A DNA stretch of 64,000 bases from assembly GCA_023443625.1 (NCBI GenBank), contig JAEZTQ010000066.1, forward strand, positions 1 to 64,000, written 5' to 3'. The notes beneath the pieces are model-generated. The model made no database searches. It was not told the origin of the DNA and was given only the letters and a program-made list of their open reading frames with translations. The position numbers and the translations under genes are program-made. The stretch comes from Bacillota bacterium (GTDB lineage: Bacteria; Bacillota_A; Clostridia; Lachnospirales; Lachnospiraceae). Shown here one piece after another: positions 36,239-46,013 of the stretch (positions are counted from its first letter, which is position 1; each line of letters opens with the position of its first letter).

Positions 36239-39019
36239 TTATAGTTTCTCCCGTAAAACCATGGGTAAAATTCCGCCATGTCTATAATATGAAATCTCCA
36301 TTGCAGAGTCAAAGCGTACCATTGCTGCAAACTCCTTTTGATTTCCCCTTTGGTCTGTAGCAGTAATCCGAAGAACTTCCTTTGGCTTTACCTCCTCATA
36401 AAGTTTTATATCAAAGGTTTCTTCCCCGCTTAATCCCAGGCTTTCTGCAGTTTCTCCATCTATATACTGTAGGGGGAGAATTCCCATCATCACTAGATTG
36501 GAACGGTGAATTCGCTCATAACTTTCAGCTAATACAGCTTTCACACCCAGAAGGTTAGGCCCTTTTGCCGCCCAATCTCTTGAGGAACCCATGCCGTAAT
36601 CCTTTCCAGCAAGAACCAAAAGTCCGGTTTTGTTCTCCTTATACAACATGGCCGCATCATAGATGGGCATGATCTCTCTCGTAGGCCAATAGGTGGTATA
36701 ACCTCCTTCCCTTCCTTGGGCAATCTGATTACGAATTCGAATATTAGCAAAGGTACCCCGCATCATAATCTCGTGATTTCCCCTACGGGAACCGTAGGTG
36801 TTAAACTCATGGGGTGGTACCCCCTTATCTATAAGATATCTACCAGCAGGTGTATTTTGACCGATAGCACCAGCTGGGGAGATATGATCCGTGGTTACGG
36901 AATCACCGAATTTGCCTAGTACACGAAGCCCTTGTAATTCTCCTATGGGCTTAACTTCTTTTGAAAAATCTTCAAAATAAGGAGGGTTTTGAATATAGGT
37001 GGAAGACCCATCAAAGTCATATAATACCCTTTGTCCAGCATTTTCCGCCTTATTCCAGGCTTCATTTTCATAAATCTCATCATATACCGAACGAAAACGG
37101 TTCGGGGTTACATATGCTGCGATGGCTTCCTGGATCTCTTCATTGGTAGGCCAGATATCACGAAGATAGATAGGCTTACCGTTAAGATCCTCACCAAGGG
37201 GTTCCTCTGTCAAATCTATACCAACCTCTCCTGCCAAAGCATAGGCAATGACCAGTATAGGTGATGCCAGATAATTTGCTTTCACAAAGGAATGAATTCG
37301 CCCTTCAAAATTGCGGTTTCCTGATAATACAGAGGTCACAAGCAAATCATTATCCCGTATTCCTTCTTCTATCTCTGGTAACAGTGGTCCCGAGTTACCA
37401 ATACAGGTGGCACAGCCGTAACCAACAATGTGAAATCCAAGTTGATTTAAGTAGGGAATAAGGCCTGCGGCTTCCAAGTAAGAGGTTACGACTTTGGACC
37501 CTGGGGTCAGAGAAGTTTTCACATGAGCTGGAACGGACAACCCCTTTTCTACTGCCTTCTTCGCAAGAATTCCTGCTCCCAGCATAACATAGGGGTTGGA
37601 TGTATTGGTACAGGAAGTGATGGCTGCAATGACAACAGATCCCGTCTTCATGTTACTGTGTCTTCCATCAGGCAAGGATATCTCCACTTCCTTATGAAAC
37701 TCTGTTTGCTTTAAGCCATGACCCTGATTGCCAAGGGGTGCTGTAACTGACTGAAGGAAGCTTTCCTTCATATGACCCAATTCTATATAATCCTGGGGAC
37801 GCTTTGGGCCGGATAAGGCACTTTTGACCGTGGACAAATCTAAGGTCAGTACTTCTGAATAGACAGCTTCCTTCTCATAGGTTTGGAACATCTTATTTTC
37901 TGTTAAATAAGCTCTAATGAGAGCAATCTGCTCTTCACTACGTCCTGTTAAGCGTAGATAGCTTAAGGTTTCTTCATCCACAGGGAAGAAGCCACAGGTT
38001 GCCCCATATTCAGGGGCCATATTAGCAATACTTGCCCGATCTGCCAAGGAAAGACCTTGTACTCCTTCTCCATAATATTCAACAAATTTATCTACTACCC
38101 CATGGGCACGTAACATTTTGGTAAGATACAGGGCAAGATCCGTTGCCGTAGTACCGATGGGTAGTTTTCCGGTGAGCTTTACGCCTATTACCTCTGGGAA
38201 TAAGAGATAGGAGGGTTGTCCTAGCATTCCAGCCTCTGCTTCAATACCTCCTACACCCCAGCCAAGGACACCAAGTCCGTTAATCATAGTCGTATGTGAA
38301 TCCGTTCCCACTAAGGTATCGGGATAGACAATCACCTCTCCATTCTCTTCCTTTTGTCTCACTACCTGAGCTAAAAATTCTAGATTCACCTGATGAACAA
38401 TTCCGGTAGAGGGAGGAACAATGGAGAGATTGTTAAAGGTAGTCTTCGCCCAGCTTAAAAATGAATACCTTTCTCCATTACGCTGTAACTCCAGTTTATT
38501 ATTAATTTCCAGAGCTTCCTTACTTCCATAGCAGTCCACTTGTACGGAATGATCAATGACAAGGTCTACGGGAATCTCCGGGTTAATCCGTTTAATTCGC
38601 TCTTCTAGAAAAGTTCTTGCATCTGGGGAGATGTTTTCATCTCTGAAGGCATATTCTTCCTTAGAGGTATTATCATATACCGCAATGGCGCTTCGCATGG
38701 CAGCCAAATCAAGAACCACGGGAACTCCCGTAAAATCCTGCAAAATTACCCTGGCAGGCAAAAAGGGGATTTCTCCTGTTGCTCCCTGCTCCTTCGTCCA
38801 TGCTGCAAGGCTATTCACCCCTTCTTCTGTCATTCCATCTTCATCCTGTTGACGTATCAAGGCTTCCAGTAATATTTTTATGGAAAATGGTAAACTATTT
38901 ATATTATATCCATCCTCTTCTAAGGCTTGAAGAGAATAATACCCATACCGTTTCCCATCCAAGGTAAATTCTTTTTTATATTTCTTGTCCCATTTCTTTA
39001 AATAAAAATGTTCCTTCAT
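36239..39019 (-). CDS. acnA: Aconitate hydratase A
   Basis: A 926-residue protein of the AcnA/IRP type. It has the 4Fe-4S cysteines in CTNTSNP (near 465) and [14 protein letters not shown] (near 530), and the C-terminal swivel domain with [15 protein letters not shown] near 795 and [13 protein letters not shown] near 820. The enzyme isomerises citrate to isocitrate through cis-aconitate in the cytoplasm. Full-length AcnA supports a partial citric acid pathway toward 2-oxoglutarate and glutamate, fitting the glutamate dehydrogenase encoded at 58 kb. It stands alone, with an inverted repeat in its 310-base upstream spacer. Confidence 0.95.
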   Translation of the reverse strand: MKEHFYLKKWDKKYKKEFTLDGKRYGYYSLQALEEDGYNINSLPFSIKILLEALIRQQDEDGMTEEGVNSLAAWTKEQGATGEIPFLPARVILQDFTGVPVVLDLAAMRSAIAVYDNTSKEEYAFRDENISPDARTFLEERIKRINPEIPVDLVIDHSVQVDCYGSKEALEINNKLELQRNGERYSFLSWAKTTFNNLSIVPPSTGIVHQVNLEFLAQVVRQKEENGEVIVYPDTLVGTDSHTTMINGLGVLGWGVGGIEAEAGMLGQPSYLLFPEVIGVKLTGKLPIGTTATDLALYLTKMLRAHGVVDKFVEYYGEGVQGLSLADRASIANMAPEYGATCGFFPVDEETLSYLRLTGRSEEQIALIRAYLTENKMFQTYEKEAVYSEVLTLDLSTVKSALSGPKRPQDYIELGHMKESFLQSVTAPLGNQGHGLKQTEFHKEVEISLPDGRHSNMKTGSVVIAAITSCTNTSNPYVMLGAGILAKKAVEKGLSVPAHVKTSLTPGSKVVTSYLEAAGLIPYLNQLGFHIVGYGCATCIGNSGPLLPEIEEGIRDNDLLVTSVLSGNRNFEGRIHSFVKANYLASPILVIAYALAGEVGIDLTEEPLGEDLNGKPIYLRDIWPTNEEIQEAIAAYVTPNRFRSVYDEIYENEAWNKAENAGQRVLYDFDGSSTYIQNPPYFEDFSKEVKPIGELQGLRVLGKFGDSVTTDHISPAGAIGQNTPAGRYLIDKGVPPHEFNTYGSRRGNHEIMMRGTFANIRIRNQIAQGREGGYTTYWPTREIMPIYDAAMLYKENKTGLLVLAGKDYGMGSSRDWAAKGPNLLGVKAVLAESYERIHRSNLVMMGILPLQYIDGETAESLGLSGEETFDIKLYEEVKPKEVLRITATDQRGNQKEFAAMVRFDSAMEISYYRHGGILPMVLREKL

Positions 39020-39206
39020 TATTCCGCCTCTTTCATGATTGTATTAAATCTATCTGCTGACTAAATACATGAGCTTTATCATATACTTCTCCCATAGAGC
39101 AAACCAATCAACTCTAATTGCAAGTTGTTTTATCCTAATAATTATGTATTATAACTAAATTATGATTTTATAATCATTCCTATAGAATCATTTTGATCTT
39201 TAGAAT

Positions 39207-39280
39207 GCATATTAGTTTCCACACACACAGACCCCCAGACATCAAACTGTCAAACAGTGCATTTTCGGAAACCAATATGC
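39207..39280 (-). repeat. Long inverted repeat upstream of acnA
   Basis: Arms at 39207-39220 and 39267-39280 (GCATATT.GTTTCC and GGAAAC.AATATGC) pair over 14 positions with one mismatch. The 46-base loop contains a small hairpin (ACTGT/ACAGT). It lies in the 310-base spacer between the repeat-protein gene and acnA. It may end the upstream transcript or act in the acnA leader; no T-run follows on the minus strand. Nothing else was seen in the spacer. Confidence 0.5.
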
Positions 39281-39328
39281 TTTCTTCATTGTTTCGTTAT
39301 ATTTTGCAACAGCCCCTTACGATATAAA

Positions 39329-40672
39329 CTATTTTCCCTTAAATGAATAATTATTTTCATCAATATCATCTGGGTTCATTCTGTAATGTCCACGAACGTT
39401 TACCTCTTTCCCATCGGCTGTATGTCTAGTATGTGGTTGAACATAATGATCATTATTATCTATATCAATATCAATATCAATATCCTCAATTATCTGATTA
39501 AACAAATCTTCTGCAAAACTGCCCAGGATAGCCGGTAAAAACAGTAGTAAAATCGTAAAGGGGGCTTTAAAAATAAATATTAAAGTTTGAAAAGGCGTTA
39601 TTCCCCTCAATAAATTTTCTCTTAAAATTTTACCAAACACATTTGATATCTTTATTGAGATAAATAACATGATGAAACAGATAAACACATAAGTAATAAC
39701 CATGATAACTTGATAACCTACCATATCCAGTCTTGATAGTTCTTTCCAATGGTTTATTACATCTATAATTCCTGGTGTTCCATATTGATTATAGCGTAAA
39801 TTAAATAATTGTAACTCTAAATAAGCTGTCCCAAGATAAAATACAAATCCACCGAATATCATTTTACCATTAAGTACGATAAACTTAATTTTTTTTATGA
39901 ATGCGATAAGTGTTAACAATATCCCAATGGGTGGCAAACATATACTAACAACTAAAAAGATAATCACGTACCATTTATAATTTGCAATGTATTCTACTAT
40001 TGCAAGTATTCCTGAAATTATGGCAATGCCAATCGCAATCATAGCTGCAGCTGGTGGCAATAAAAAAAGTAATATTATATATACCATAGGTAAATATGCA
40101 ATGAATGGATTCACGGAAACATTCTTTTTTACTTTACCTTTATTTTGATATGCTTGATTGTGCTTTACTGCATTCTTATTTCCATCTACATTCGTCACTT
40201 TATTAGAAAGTTCACTATTAGATGCTTTTCTATTTGATACTTCTCTATTTAGTACTTCTTTATTTAGTACTTCTTTATTTAGTACTTCTCTATTTAGTAC
40301 TTCTTTGTTTAGTACTTCTTTATTTAGTACTTCTCTATTTAGTACTTCTCTATTTGATACTTCTTTATTTAGTACTTCTTTATTTAGTATTTCTTTATTT
40401 TGTATTTCTTTATTTTGTATTTCTTTACTAGGAACAGCAATCCTTTTTTTAAGAGTACTTATAAATTCATTTCCTATTTCTGTTTTAAATTCAAATTTTG
40501 AATTTTCAAAGGCTACTAGAAATTTCTTTATATCATTTAAGTCATTTAAATTAAGTTTTTGAGAAAGCATTTTTATGTACTTTAAATCTTTTATGCCATT
40601 TTCATATTCTTCCTTAGAAGTAAATGAAAACTTACCTATTACGTAACGCTCTTCCATATTTAGCTCATCCAT
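39329..40672 (-). CDS. Membrane protein with pentapeptide repeats
   Basis: A 447-residue protein of unknown function. Residues 1-80 are a charged helical domain (YVIGKFSFTSKEEYENGI). Residues about 82-156 are thirteen tandem copies of [KR]E[IV][LQS]N plus two degenerate copies. From about 190 to 385 come seven to eight membrane helices, then an acidic IDIDIDID stretch. The tail (RHTADGKEVNVRGHYRMNPDD) resembles a short 'VRGHYR.NPD' element seen at the ends of clostridial and phage proteins. The repeats probably make a charged helical stalk. A DNA-level tandem repeat underlies them, so the copy number may vary between strains. Confidence 0.75.
   Translation of the reverse strand: MDELNMEERYVIGKFSFTSKEEYENGIKDLKYIKMLSQKLNLNDLNDIKKFLVAFENSKFEFKTEIGNEFISTLKKRIAVPSKEIQNKEIQNKEILNKEVLNKEVSNREVLNREVLNKEVLNKEVLNREVLNKEVLNKEVLNREVSNRKASNSELSNKVTNVDGNKNAVKHNQAYQNKGKVKKNVSVNPFIAYLPMVYIILLFLLPPAAAMIAIGIAIISGILAIVEYIANYKWYVIIFLVVSICLPPIGILLTLIAFIKKIKFIVLNGKMIFGGFVFYLGTAYLELQLFNLRYNQYGTPGIIDVINHWKELSRLDMVGYQVIMVITYVFICFIMLFISIKISNVFGKILRENLLRGITPFQTLIFIFKAPFTILLLFLPAILGSFAEDLFNQIIEDIDIDIDIDNNDHYVQPHTRHTADGKEVNVRGHYRMNPDDIDENNYSFKGK
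40221..40428. repeat. 15-bp tandem repeat inside a coding region
   Basis: About 14 units of 15 bases (plus strand TTTAGTACTTCTTTA and variants) run without gaps. The unit encodes Lys/Arg-Glu-Val-Leu-Asn on the minus strand. The period is a multiple of three, so gain or loss of units keeps the frame. Identity is high between neighbouring units, which points to slippage or recombination. Confidence 0.9.
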
Positions 40673-40893
40673 TTATTCTGTTATTTTAATGCTGTATTAT
40701 CAAAAATTCTACTGAATACTTATATATTTCATAATCCTATTTTACCATTTCTCGACCAAATGTCTATCCCAAAAGGTAGAAAATAGGCATTAAATTGGTT
40801 GCCAATGGGGGCTGAAAAATAGAACGGCGCCTCGGATAACTTGAATATTTATCACATAAATTACGAAAAGAATAGCATGCCAGACTGAAGTGA

Positions 40894-40931
40894 ACCCCTT
40901 TTATTAGACAAAATAATCTAATGAAAGGGGT
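40894..40931. repeat. Hairpin in the ligD downstream spacer
   Basis: Arms ACCCCTTTTATTAGA and TCTAATGAAAGGGGT (40894-40908, 40917-40931) pair over 15 positions with one mismatch. It lies about 80 bases past the ligD stop. No T-run follows on either strand, so termination is plausible but not typical. The rest of the 340-base spacer (40673-41012) showed nothing. Confidence 0.5.
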
Positions 40932-41012
40932 GCTGCACACTTTTGAATATGCTACAGCCCCACTTCATCTTATTCATGATTAGATGTAGATCGGGGATAA
41001 ATCCATGCTTGT

Positions 41013-43454
41013 TCATTTAAGCCTCTGACTATTTTGAAAAAGATCTTTCCAGGGATCAATACTGCCAATCCTTTTTAGTGCCTCCTCCATATTGATACCA
41101 TCTGGAGCAACTGTATCAAGTTCCTCCCAAGGAATGGGCATGGATATCCTGGCTCCTTTTCTTGCTCTTATGGAATAGGGTGCGATGCTGGTAGCACCTC
41201 TCCCATTGCGCATCCAATCGATAAAAATCTTGTTGGTGCGCTTTACTTTTCTACTATTGCTGGTGTACTTATCAGGCCACTTCTTCTCCATAACCTCAGC
41301 TACAGATCTGGCAAAATCATGAACCTGTTCCCACATAGCACTAGGTTTTAAAGGGACGACCACATGATAGCCTTTACCGCCACTGGTTTTAAGATAGGAC
41401 GTTAGAGATAATTCAGATAGAATACTTTTTAGATCCCTCACACCCTCACGCACTAACTTTAAATCCATTCCCTCGTCTGGGTCCAAATCAAATACCAATA
41501 GATCAGGCTTTTCAAGTTCCTCTACTTTGCTTCCCCAAATATGAAACTCCAATGTTCCCATTTGCACTTCGGATATAAGCCCCCTTGTATTCTCCACATA
41601 AAAGTAATCTTCAGCTTCACCCTTATCATCCATCACAGGAACTGTAATAATTCCTTTGCTGCCCTGACCTGGATGCTTTTTGAAAAAACATGTCTGTGAT
41701 ATCCCCTTTGGGCAGCGAATTATACTTAAAATCCTATGACTTATTAGGGGAAGCATGCGCTCTGACACCTTTTCATAATACCTAATGACATCCTCTTTGG
41801 TTATTCCCGAATCTTCAAATACAATTTTGTCTGGGTTGCTAATCTTTACTCCCTGGACTATCAGCCCCTTATCCTTTCCTTCCATACAATTCTCCATTCC
41901 TTGGGCAGATGATTGAAGCTCTTCTTCCTCCTCTGCTATTTCCCTCTTTATTTCCTTTGGATTCTTATCAGTTCGCAATCCCTTAAAACTTGCCTGCCTT
42001 AGGAGATTTTCTTTCGTCCATTCGGCAAACTTAATTTCTGCCACAAAGGTAGGTTCCAGCCATATAATTTCTTCATTTGTCCGAAGCTTTGGAGGACGTT
42101 TATAAGGGGACTCAAGTCTCTTTATATCCTCAAATTTCTTCTCCAGTTCCTTTTCATCCTCTTGAGTGAGACCAGTTCCGGCACGTCCTGCATAGACTAA
42201 TTCCTCTCCCTCATAGATGCCAAGAAGCAGAGAACTAACTCCACTGGTTTTTTTATCCGAAAGGGTATAACCTCCAATAATAAATTCCTGTCTCTTATCA
42301 CATTTTAGTTTAATCCAGTCTCCATTTCTGGTTCCCCTATAAGAGGAGTTGGCTTTTTTACCTACAATCCCCTCCATGCCTCCCTCACAGGCTACTGCAA
42401 AACTTTCCTTTCCATGTCCTCTCACATGCCGGCTGTAATAAAGGCCTCTAGGGCAATCCGTCATCAAAGCTTCCAGCCTTTCTTTTCTGTCAAGCAATGG
42501 TTGTTCTCGAAGGTCTGCACCATCTAGAGCAAGAAGATCAAAGATGATAAAGGTCAGGTTCTTATCCTTGGGATTTTTTATATAGCTTTGCAAGGCCTGA
42601 AAATCTGTCTTACCTGACGGGTTAGTGACTACCATTTCACCATCTACCACCATTGCCTTTCCCTGGGAAAGCTCAATCAGGGGATAGACAGCATTTTGAA
42701 ACTTCTTAGTATAGTCATTACCATTTCTGGTCATAAGCTTTACCTTATTTCCTTCAATAAAGGCTACAATTCTATAACCATCATATTTTAATTCAAAGAG
42801 CCAATCATCACCCTCAGGAACTGTATTTACTAATTTGGCAAGCTGTACATTGAGCTGGTTAAAAGGGTTCTTCCTTACCTTCTCCTCTTCCCCCATTTCA
42901 ATTTCTGCCATGGTTCGCCCGGTTCTGATGCTGGTCGTAAACTGAGAGATTCCGTCATGGGTTTGTGTATACTCATCTTTTTCTTTTAGCAAAAGCCAGT
43001 TATCCTTTGTCTCACCTGCTTTTGCTTTTAGCCTTACCAGAGCCCACTTTCCCTTAAGTCTTATTCCCTGGAGCGTAAACTTTAAGGCACCCTCACGAAG
43101 TCCTTCCTCCACATTACCATAGGGTTCCCAGTAACCTTCATCCCAAAGCATTACTACTCCGCCTCCATATTCCCCTTTGGGTATGGTTCCTTCAAAGTTT
43201 CTGTATTCTAAGGGATGTTCTTCCACATGTACGGCCAGCCTCTTATCACGGGTATTATAAGAGGGTCCCTTGGGAACTGCCCAGCTTAAAAGGACGCCGC
43301 CCCATTCTAGTCGAAAGTCATAGTGTTCTTTCCGTGCCATATGGTGTTGGATGACAAATCTTAAATCCTCATCCTCAGCCTCTCCTATGCCTTCCGGCTC
43401 CGTAGTTTTATCAAAATTCCTTTTCTCCTTGTATTCATTCAGCTTTGTATTCAT
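41013..43454 (-). CDS. ligD: Multifunctional NHEJ DNA ligase LigD
   Basis: An 813-residue protein with three domains in the order phosphoesterase, ligase, polymerase. The phosphoesterase (about 20-165) has QHHMARKEHYDFRLEW and VEEHPLEYRNFEGTIP. The ligase (about 205-500) has the AMP-accepting Lys223 in ELKYDGYR. The primase-like polymerase (about 550-810) has LVFDLDPDEG and KTSGGKGYHVVVP. It repairs double-strand breaks with Ku by end processing, fill-in and sealing. The order is that of Pseudomonas LigD; Bacillus LigD lacks the phosphoesterase. The start lies 4 bases after the ku stop, so the pair is co-transcribed. Confidence 0.95.
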   Translation of the reverse strand: MNTKLNEYKEKRNFDKTTEPEGIGEAEDEDLRFVIQHHMARKEHYDFRLEWGGVLLSWAVPKGPSYNTRDKRLAVHVEEHPLEYRNFEGTIPKGEYGGGVVMLWDEGYWEPYGNVEEGLREGALKFTLQGIRLKGKWALVRLKAKAGETKDNWLLLKEKDEYTQTHDGISQFTTSIRTGRTMAEIEMGEEEKVRKNPFNQLNVQLAKLVNTVPEGDDWLFELKYDGYRIVAFIEGNKVKLMTRNGNDYTKKFQNAVYPLIELSQGKAMVVDGEMVVTNPSGKTDFQALQSYIKNPKDKNLTFIIFDLLALDGADLREQPLLDRKERLEALMTDCPRGLYYSRHVRGHGKESFAVACEGGMEGIVGKKANSSYRGTRNGDWIKLKCDKRQEFIIGGYTLSDKKTSGVSSLLLGIYEGEELVYAGRAGTGLTQEDEKELEKKFEDIKRLESPYKRPPKLRTNEEIIWLEPTFVAEIKFAEWTKENLLRQASFKGLRTDKNPKEIKREIAEEEEELQSSAQGMENCMEGKDKGLIVQGVKISNPDKIVFEDSGITKEDVIRYYEKVSERMLPLISHRILSIIRCPKGISQTCFFKKHPGQGSKGIITVPVMDDKGEAEDYFYVENTRGLISEVQMGTLEFHIWGSKVEELEKPDLLVFDLDPDEGMDLKLVREGVRDLKSILSELSLTSYLKTSGGKGYHVVVPLKPSAMWEQVHDFARSVAEVMEKKWPDKYTSNSRKVKRTNKIFIDWMRNGRGATSIAPYSIRARKGARISMPIPWEELDTVAPDGINMEEALKRIGSIDPWKDLFQNSQRLK

Positions 43455-43457
43455 ACC

Positions 43458-44231
43458 TTATGCTGGTTCCTTCTCTTTTTTCGCTTTCTCGACGCTGGCT
43501 TTCAATGCCTCCATAAGGTCAATAACTTTACCTTCATTCTCCGTCTCTGCTGCCACAACCTCCTTGCCTGATATCTTGGTCTCAATGAGGGTCCGAAGCT
43601 TACTCTGATATTCATCCTTATATTTCCCAGGATCAAAGGGTGTGTCCATGGAATTGATTAATAACTTTGCCATGTTAAGTTCTTGTTCCACAACATCGGG
43701 CTTAGTATACTGTTTTTGAAGTTCCTTTATTTCATCAGCATAGTGCATAGTAGAAATTAAAATTCCATCCTCACGGGGGATAATTGCCATCAAAGTGTCT
43801 TTGGTTCCCATAACAGTCTTCCCTATGGCGATCTTTTGTTCTGCCATGAGTGCCGAACGAAGGAGTTCGAAGGCCTTTTCTCCTCCTGCTTCCGGTGCAG
43901 CCTGATAGGTTTTCTCATAGTAGACAGGAGAAATCTGGTTCAACTGAGCAAAATGAAGTATCTGAATGGATTTTTCCTTTTCCGTCTTAATCTTTTCAAT
44001 CTCATCTTCTGTGACGACTACATACTTGTCCTCATCATACTCATATCCTTTAACAATATCCTCCCCTTTTATCTCTTTACCACAGTGAGCACAGGTCTTC
44101 TTATATCGGATACGACTATTGTCTTCTTTATGCAATTGATTAAAGTGAATGTCATTATCCTGGGTGGCTGTATACATAGCGATAGGAATTGCCACCATGC
44201 CGAAAGTTATAACTGACTTACGCGATATCAT
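43458..44231 (-). CDS. ku: Ku, non-homologous end joining DNA-end binding protein
   Basis: A 257-residue protein with the Ku core. It begins ISRKSVITFGMVAIPI, with FNQLHKED near 33 and a C-x2-C pair (CAHCGKEI) near 48. YEKTYQAAP near 120 and AEQKIAIGK near 143 belong to the DNA-encircling ring, and the C-terminal lysine-rich tail fits DNA or LigD contact. The homodimer threads onto broken DNA ends and recruits LigD. The ATG at 44231 has GGAGGTGA about 7 bases upstream; a longer in-frame ATG at 44264 has no such site. LigD follows directly. Confidence 0.95.
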   Translation of the reverse strand: MISRKSVITFGMVAIPIAMYTATQDNDIHFNQLHKEDNSRIRYKKTCAHCGKEIKGEDIVKGYEYDEDKYVVVTEDEIEKIKTEKEKSIQILHFAQLNQISPVYYEKTYQAAPEAGGEKAFELLRSALMAEQKIAIGKTVMGTKDTLMAIIPREDGILISTMHYADEIKELQKQYTKPDVVEQELNMAKLLINSMDTPFDPGKYKDEYQSKLRTLIETKISGKEVVAAETENEGKVIDLMEALKASVEKAKKEKEPA

Positions 44232-44438
44232 GATAAAATCACCTCCGCAGTTATTGTTTCCCAATTGTGTGTCATATATTACTGTTGATTAGGTAAAAAT
44301 ATATAATGATAATTCTATAGCATAATATAATATAAAATAAATATGATATTTTCAAAGGACCATGAGCATGATGTTTTATCAAAATACAAAAGTCCTTTAT
44401 AATGCAAAATGAAGTTCTATCATAGAGAGGATTAGGTC

Positions 44439-45050
44439 ATGAATATCTTAAGTAGAGAATTTTATAATCGAGATTCCCTAGTAGTTGCCCAAGAGTTATT
44501 AGGAAAATATCTTGTTCATGAAGTTGAAGGAATTAAATTAATGGGAAAAATCGTAGAAACTGAAGCTTATATGGGAATTGAAGATAAAGCAGCACATTCC
44601 TATGGAGGAAGGCGTACACCAAGGGTTGAAGTAATGTATGGCTCTCCAGGTCATGCTTATGTGTATTTAATCTATGGTATGTATGATTGCTTTAATGTGG
44701 TAACCAATCAAGAGGGAATTCCGCATGCTGTATTAATTCGGGCTGTACAACCAATAGGAGATTTTGATGTTTTTGCTCATAATAGATATGGAAAATTATA
44801 TAAAGATTTAAGTAAAGGCCAAAGGAAAAACTTAACCAATGGCCCAGGAAAGCTATGTAGAGCCCTTCGCATTGATCGCAAGGAGAACGGAGAAGACTTG
44901 TGCGGTAACAAACTTTATATCACCATTAGTAAAGAGGATCAATTTGAAGTGGTTTCGGCCAAACGAGTAGGTATCGATTATGCAGAGGAAGCCAAGGATT
45001 TTCTTTGGAGGTTTTATATTAAGGATAATCCCTATATATCAGTAAAGTAA
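44439..45050 (+). CDS. 3-methyladenine DNA glycosylase (AAG/MPG family)
   Basis: A 203-residue protein of the alkyladenine glycosylase family. Characteristic segments are VETEAYMGIEDKAAHSYGG near residue 44 (catalytic Glu and substrate pocket), YGSPGHAYVYLIYGMYDC near 73 and NGPGKLCRAL near 136. It removes 3-methyladenine and related bases from DNA, leaving an abasic site. GAGAGGA lies before the ATG, and TATAAT is at 44398-44403. It diverges from ku/ligD and so forms a small DNA repair group with them, although the damages repaired differ. Confidence 0.93.
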   Translation: MNILSREFYNRDSLVVAQELLGKYLVHEVEGIKLMGKIVETEAYMGIEDKAAHSYGGRRTPRVEVMYGSPGHAYVYLIYGMYDCFNVVTNQEGIPHAVLIRAVQPIGDFDVFAHNRYGKLYKDLSKGQRKNLTNGPGKLCRALRIDRKENGEDLCGNKLYITISKEDQFEVVSAKRVGIDYAEEAKDFLWRFYIKDNPYISVK

Positions 45051-45103
45051 ATGCCTAGATTAATGCCTATCCTAAATCGCATAAAAAGGGAAGGAAGGCT
45101 ATG

Positions 45104-45222
45104 GTGATAAAACTTACAATTGTTTTATGATAAATTTACAACTATTTTATGATAAAACATTATGATAAAACTTACGATTATTTTTATGATAAAACATATG
45201 ATAAAATTTACGATTATTTTTA
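45104..45222. repeat. AT-rich degenerate tandem repeat
   Basis: Variants of ATGATAAAACTTACGATTATTTT (22 to 24 bases) occur four times with two shortened 12-13 base copies between them. The array ends at the -35 box of the amino acid transporter promoter. It may bind a regulator at several sites, or only be a slippage-grown spacer. The rest of this 300-base spacer contains that promoter and the TTG start region. Confidence 0.55.
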
Positions 45223-45251
45223 TTGACAGTTAATAAAAAATATTGTAACAT
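45223..45251 (+). promoter_or_regulatory. Promoter of the amino acid transporter operon
   Basis: TTGACA (45223-45228) and TAACAT (45246-45251) are 17 bases apart. The first gene of the transporter starts about 100 bases downstream. A palindromic TTCATATATGAA lies between the promoter and the gene. Confidence 0.65.
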
Positions 45252-45353
45252 ATAAAACACTTCATTCATATATGAATTGTATGAATTGAAATTGCGCTGG
45301 CGTGTCAGTAATTGGAATAGCCGAATTTAGAGAATAGAAAGGAGCATGCTATT

Positions 45354-46013
45354 TTGGATTATAATTTTATTACTGAGTACATACCCATGTATATTACTGC
45401 AGCCGGACTTACCCTAAGAATTGCATTACTGGGAATTGTTTTATCTATGGTGATAGGTCTTATATGCAGTTTGATTCAGTATTATAAAATACCTGCCATA
45501 AAACGGATCGTATCAGGTTATATTGAATTATCCCGAAATACCCCTCTATTGGTGCAGCTGTTTTTCCTTTATTTTGGTCTTCCCAAGCTGGGTATCATGA
45601 TCAGTTCTGAGGGTTGTGCCATACTAGGCTTATCCTTTCTAGGAGGCAGCTATATGGCTGAGGCTTTCCGAAGCGGATTAGAAACCGTAGAGAAAAGTCA
45701 GGTGGAACAAGGTCTTAGCATTGGGCTAAATCACAAGCAAATAATTTGGTATATTGTTTTACCTCAAGCCATCTCAGTTTCCGTACCTGCTTTTTGCGCA
45801 AATATGATATTTCTAATTAAAGAAACTTCTGTTTTCAGTGTGGTGGCTCTGGCTGATCTAATGTATGTGGCAAAGGATTTGATCGGATTGTATTACAAAA
45901 CCGATGAAGCACTGCTTATGCTGGTTATCTCCTATCTTGTTATTCTGCTACCACTTTCAATGATTGCGTCATTACTGGAGAGGAGGTTACGCTATGCAGG
46001 ATTTGGGTATTAG
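45354..46013 (+). CDS. Polar amino acid ABC transporter permease 1
   Basis: A 219-residue membrane protein with five helices and the HisM/GlnP-type motifs ELSRNTPLLVQLFFLYFG near residue 63 and the EAA loop ending EQGLSIGLNHKQIIWYIVLPQA near 120-145. It forms the channel with permease 2 for uptake of an amino acid. The start is a TTG with GAAAGGAG about 10 bases upstream. It overlaps permease 2 by 20 bases, and the ATPase and binding protein follow, making a complete importer operon. Confidence 0.92.
   Translation: MDYNFITEYIPMYITAAGLTLRIALLGIVLSMVIGLICSLIQYYKIPAIKRIVSGYIELSRNTPLLVQLFFLYFGLPKLGIMISSEGCAILGLSFLGGSYMAEAFRSGLETVEKSQVEQGLSIGLNHKQIIWYIVLPQAISVSVPAFCANMIFLIKETSVFSVVALADLMYVAKDLIGLYYKTDEALLMLVISYLVILLPLSMIASLLERRLRYAGFGY

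Noticed and set aside
40158..40562. Plus-strand frame of 134 residues rich in Ser, Leu and Phe
   Set aside because: It is the complement of the 15-bp repeat array in the membrane protein gene; the repeat keeps all frames open.
45104..45222. Possible CRISPR array
   Set aside because: The units are AT-rich, of unequal length, touching each other, without spacers and without cas genes.
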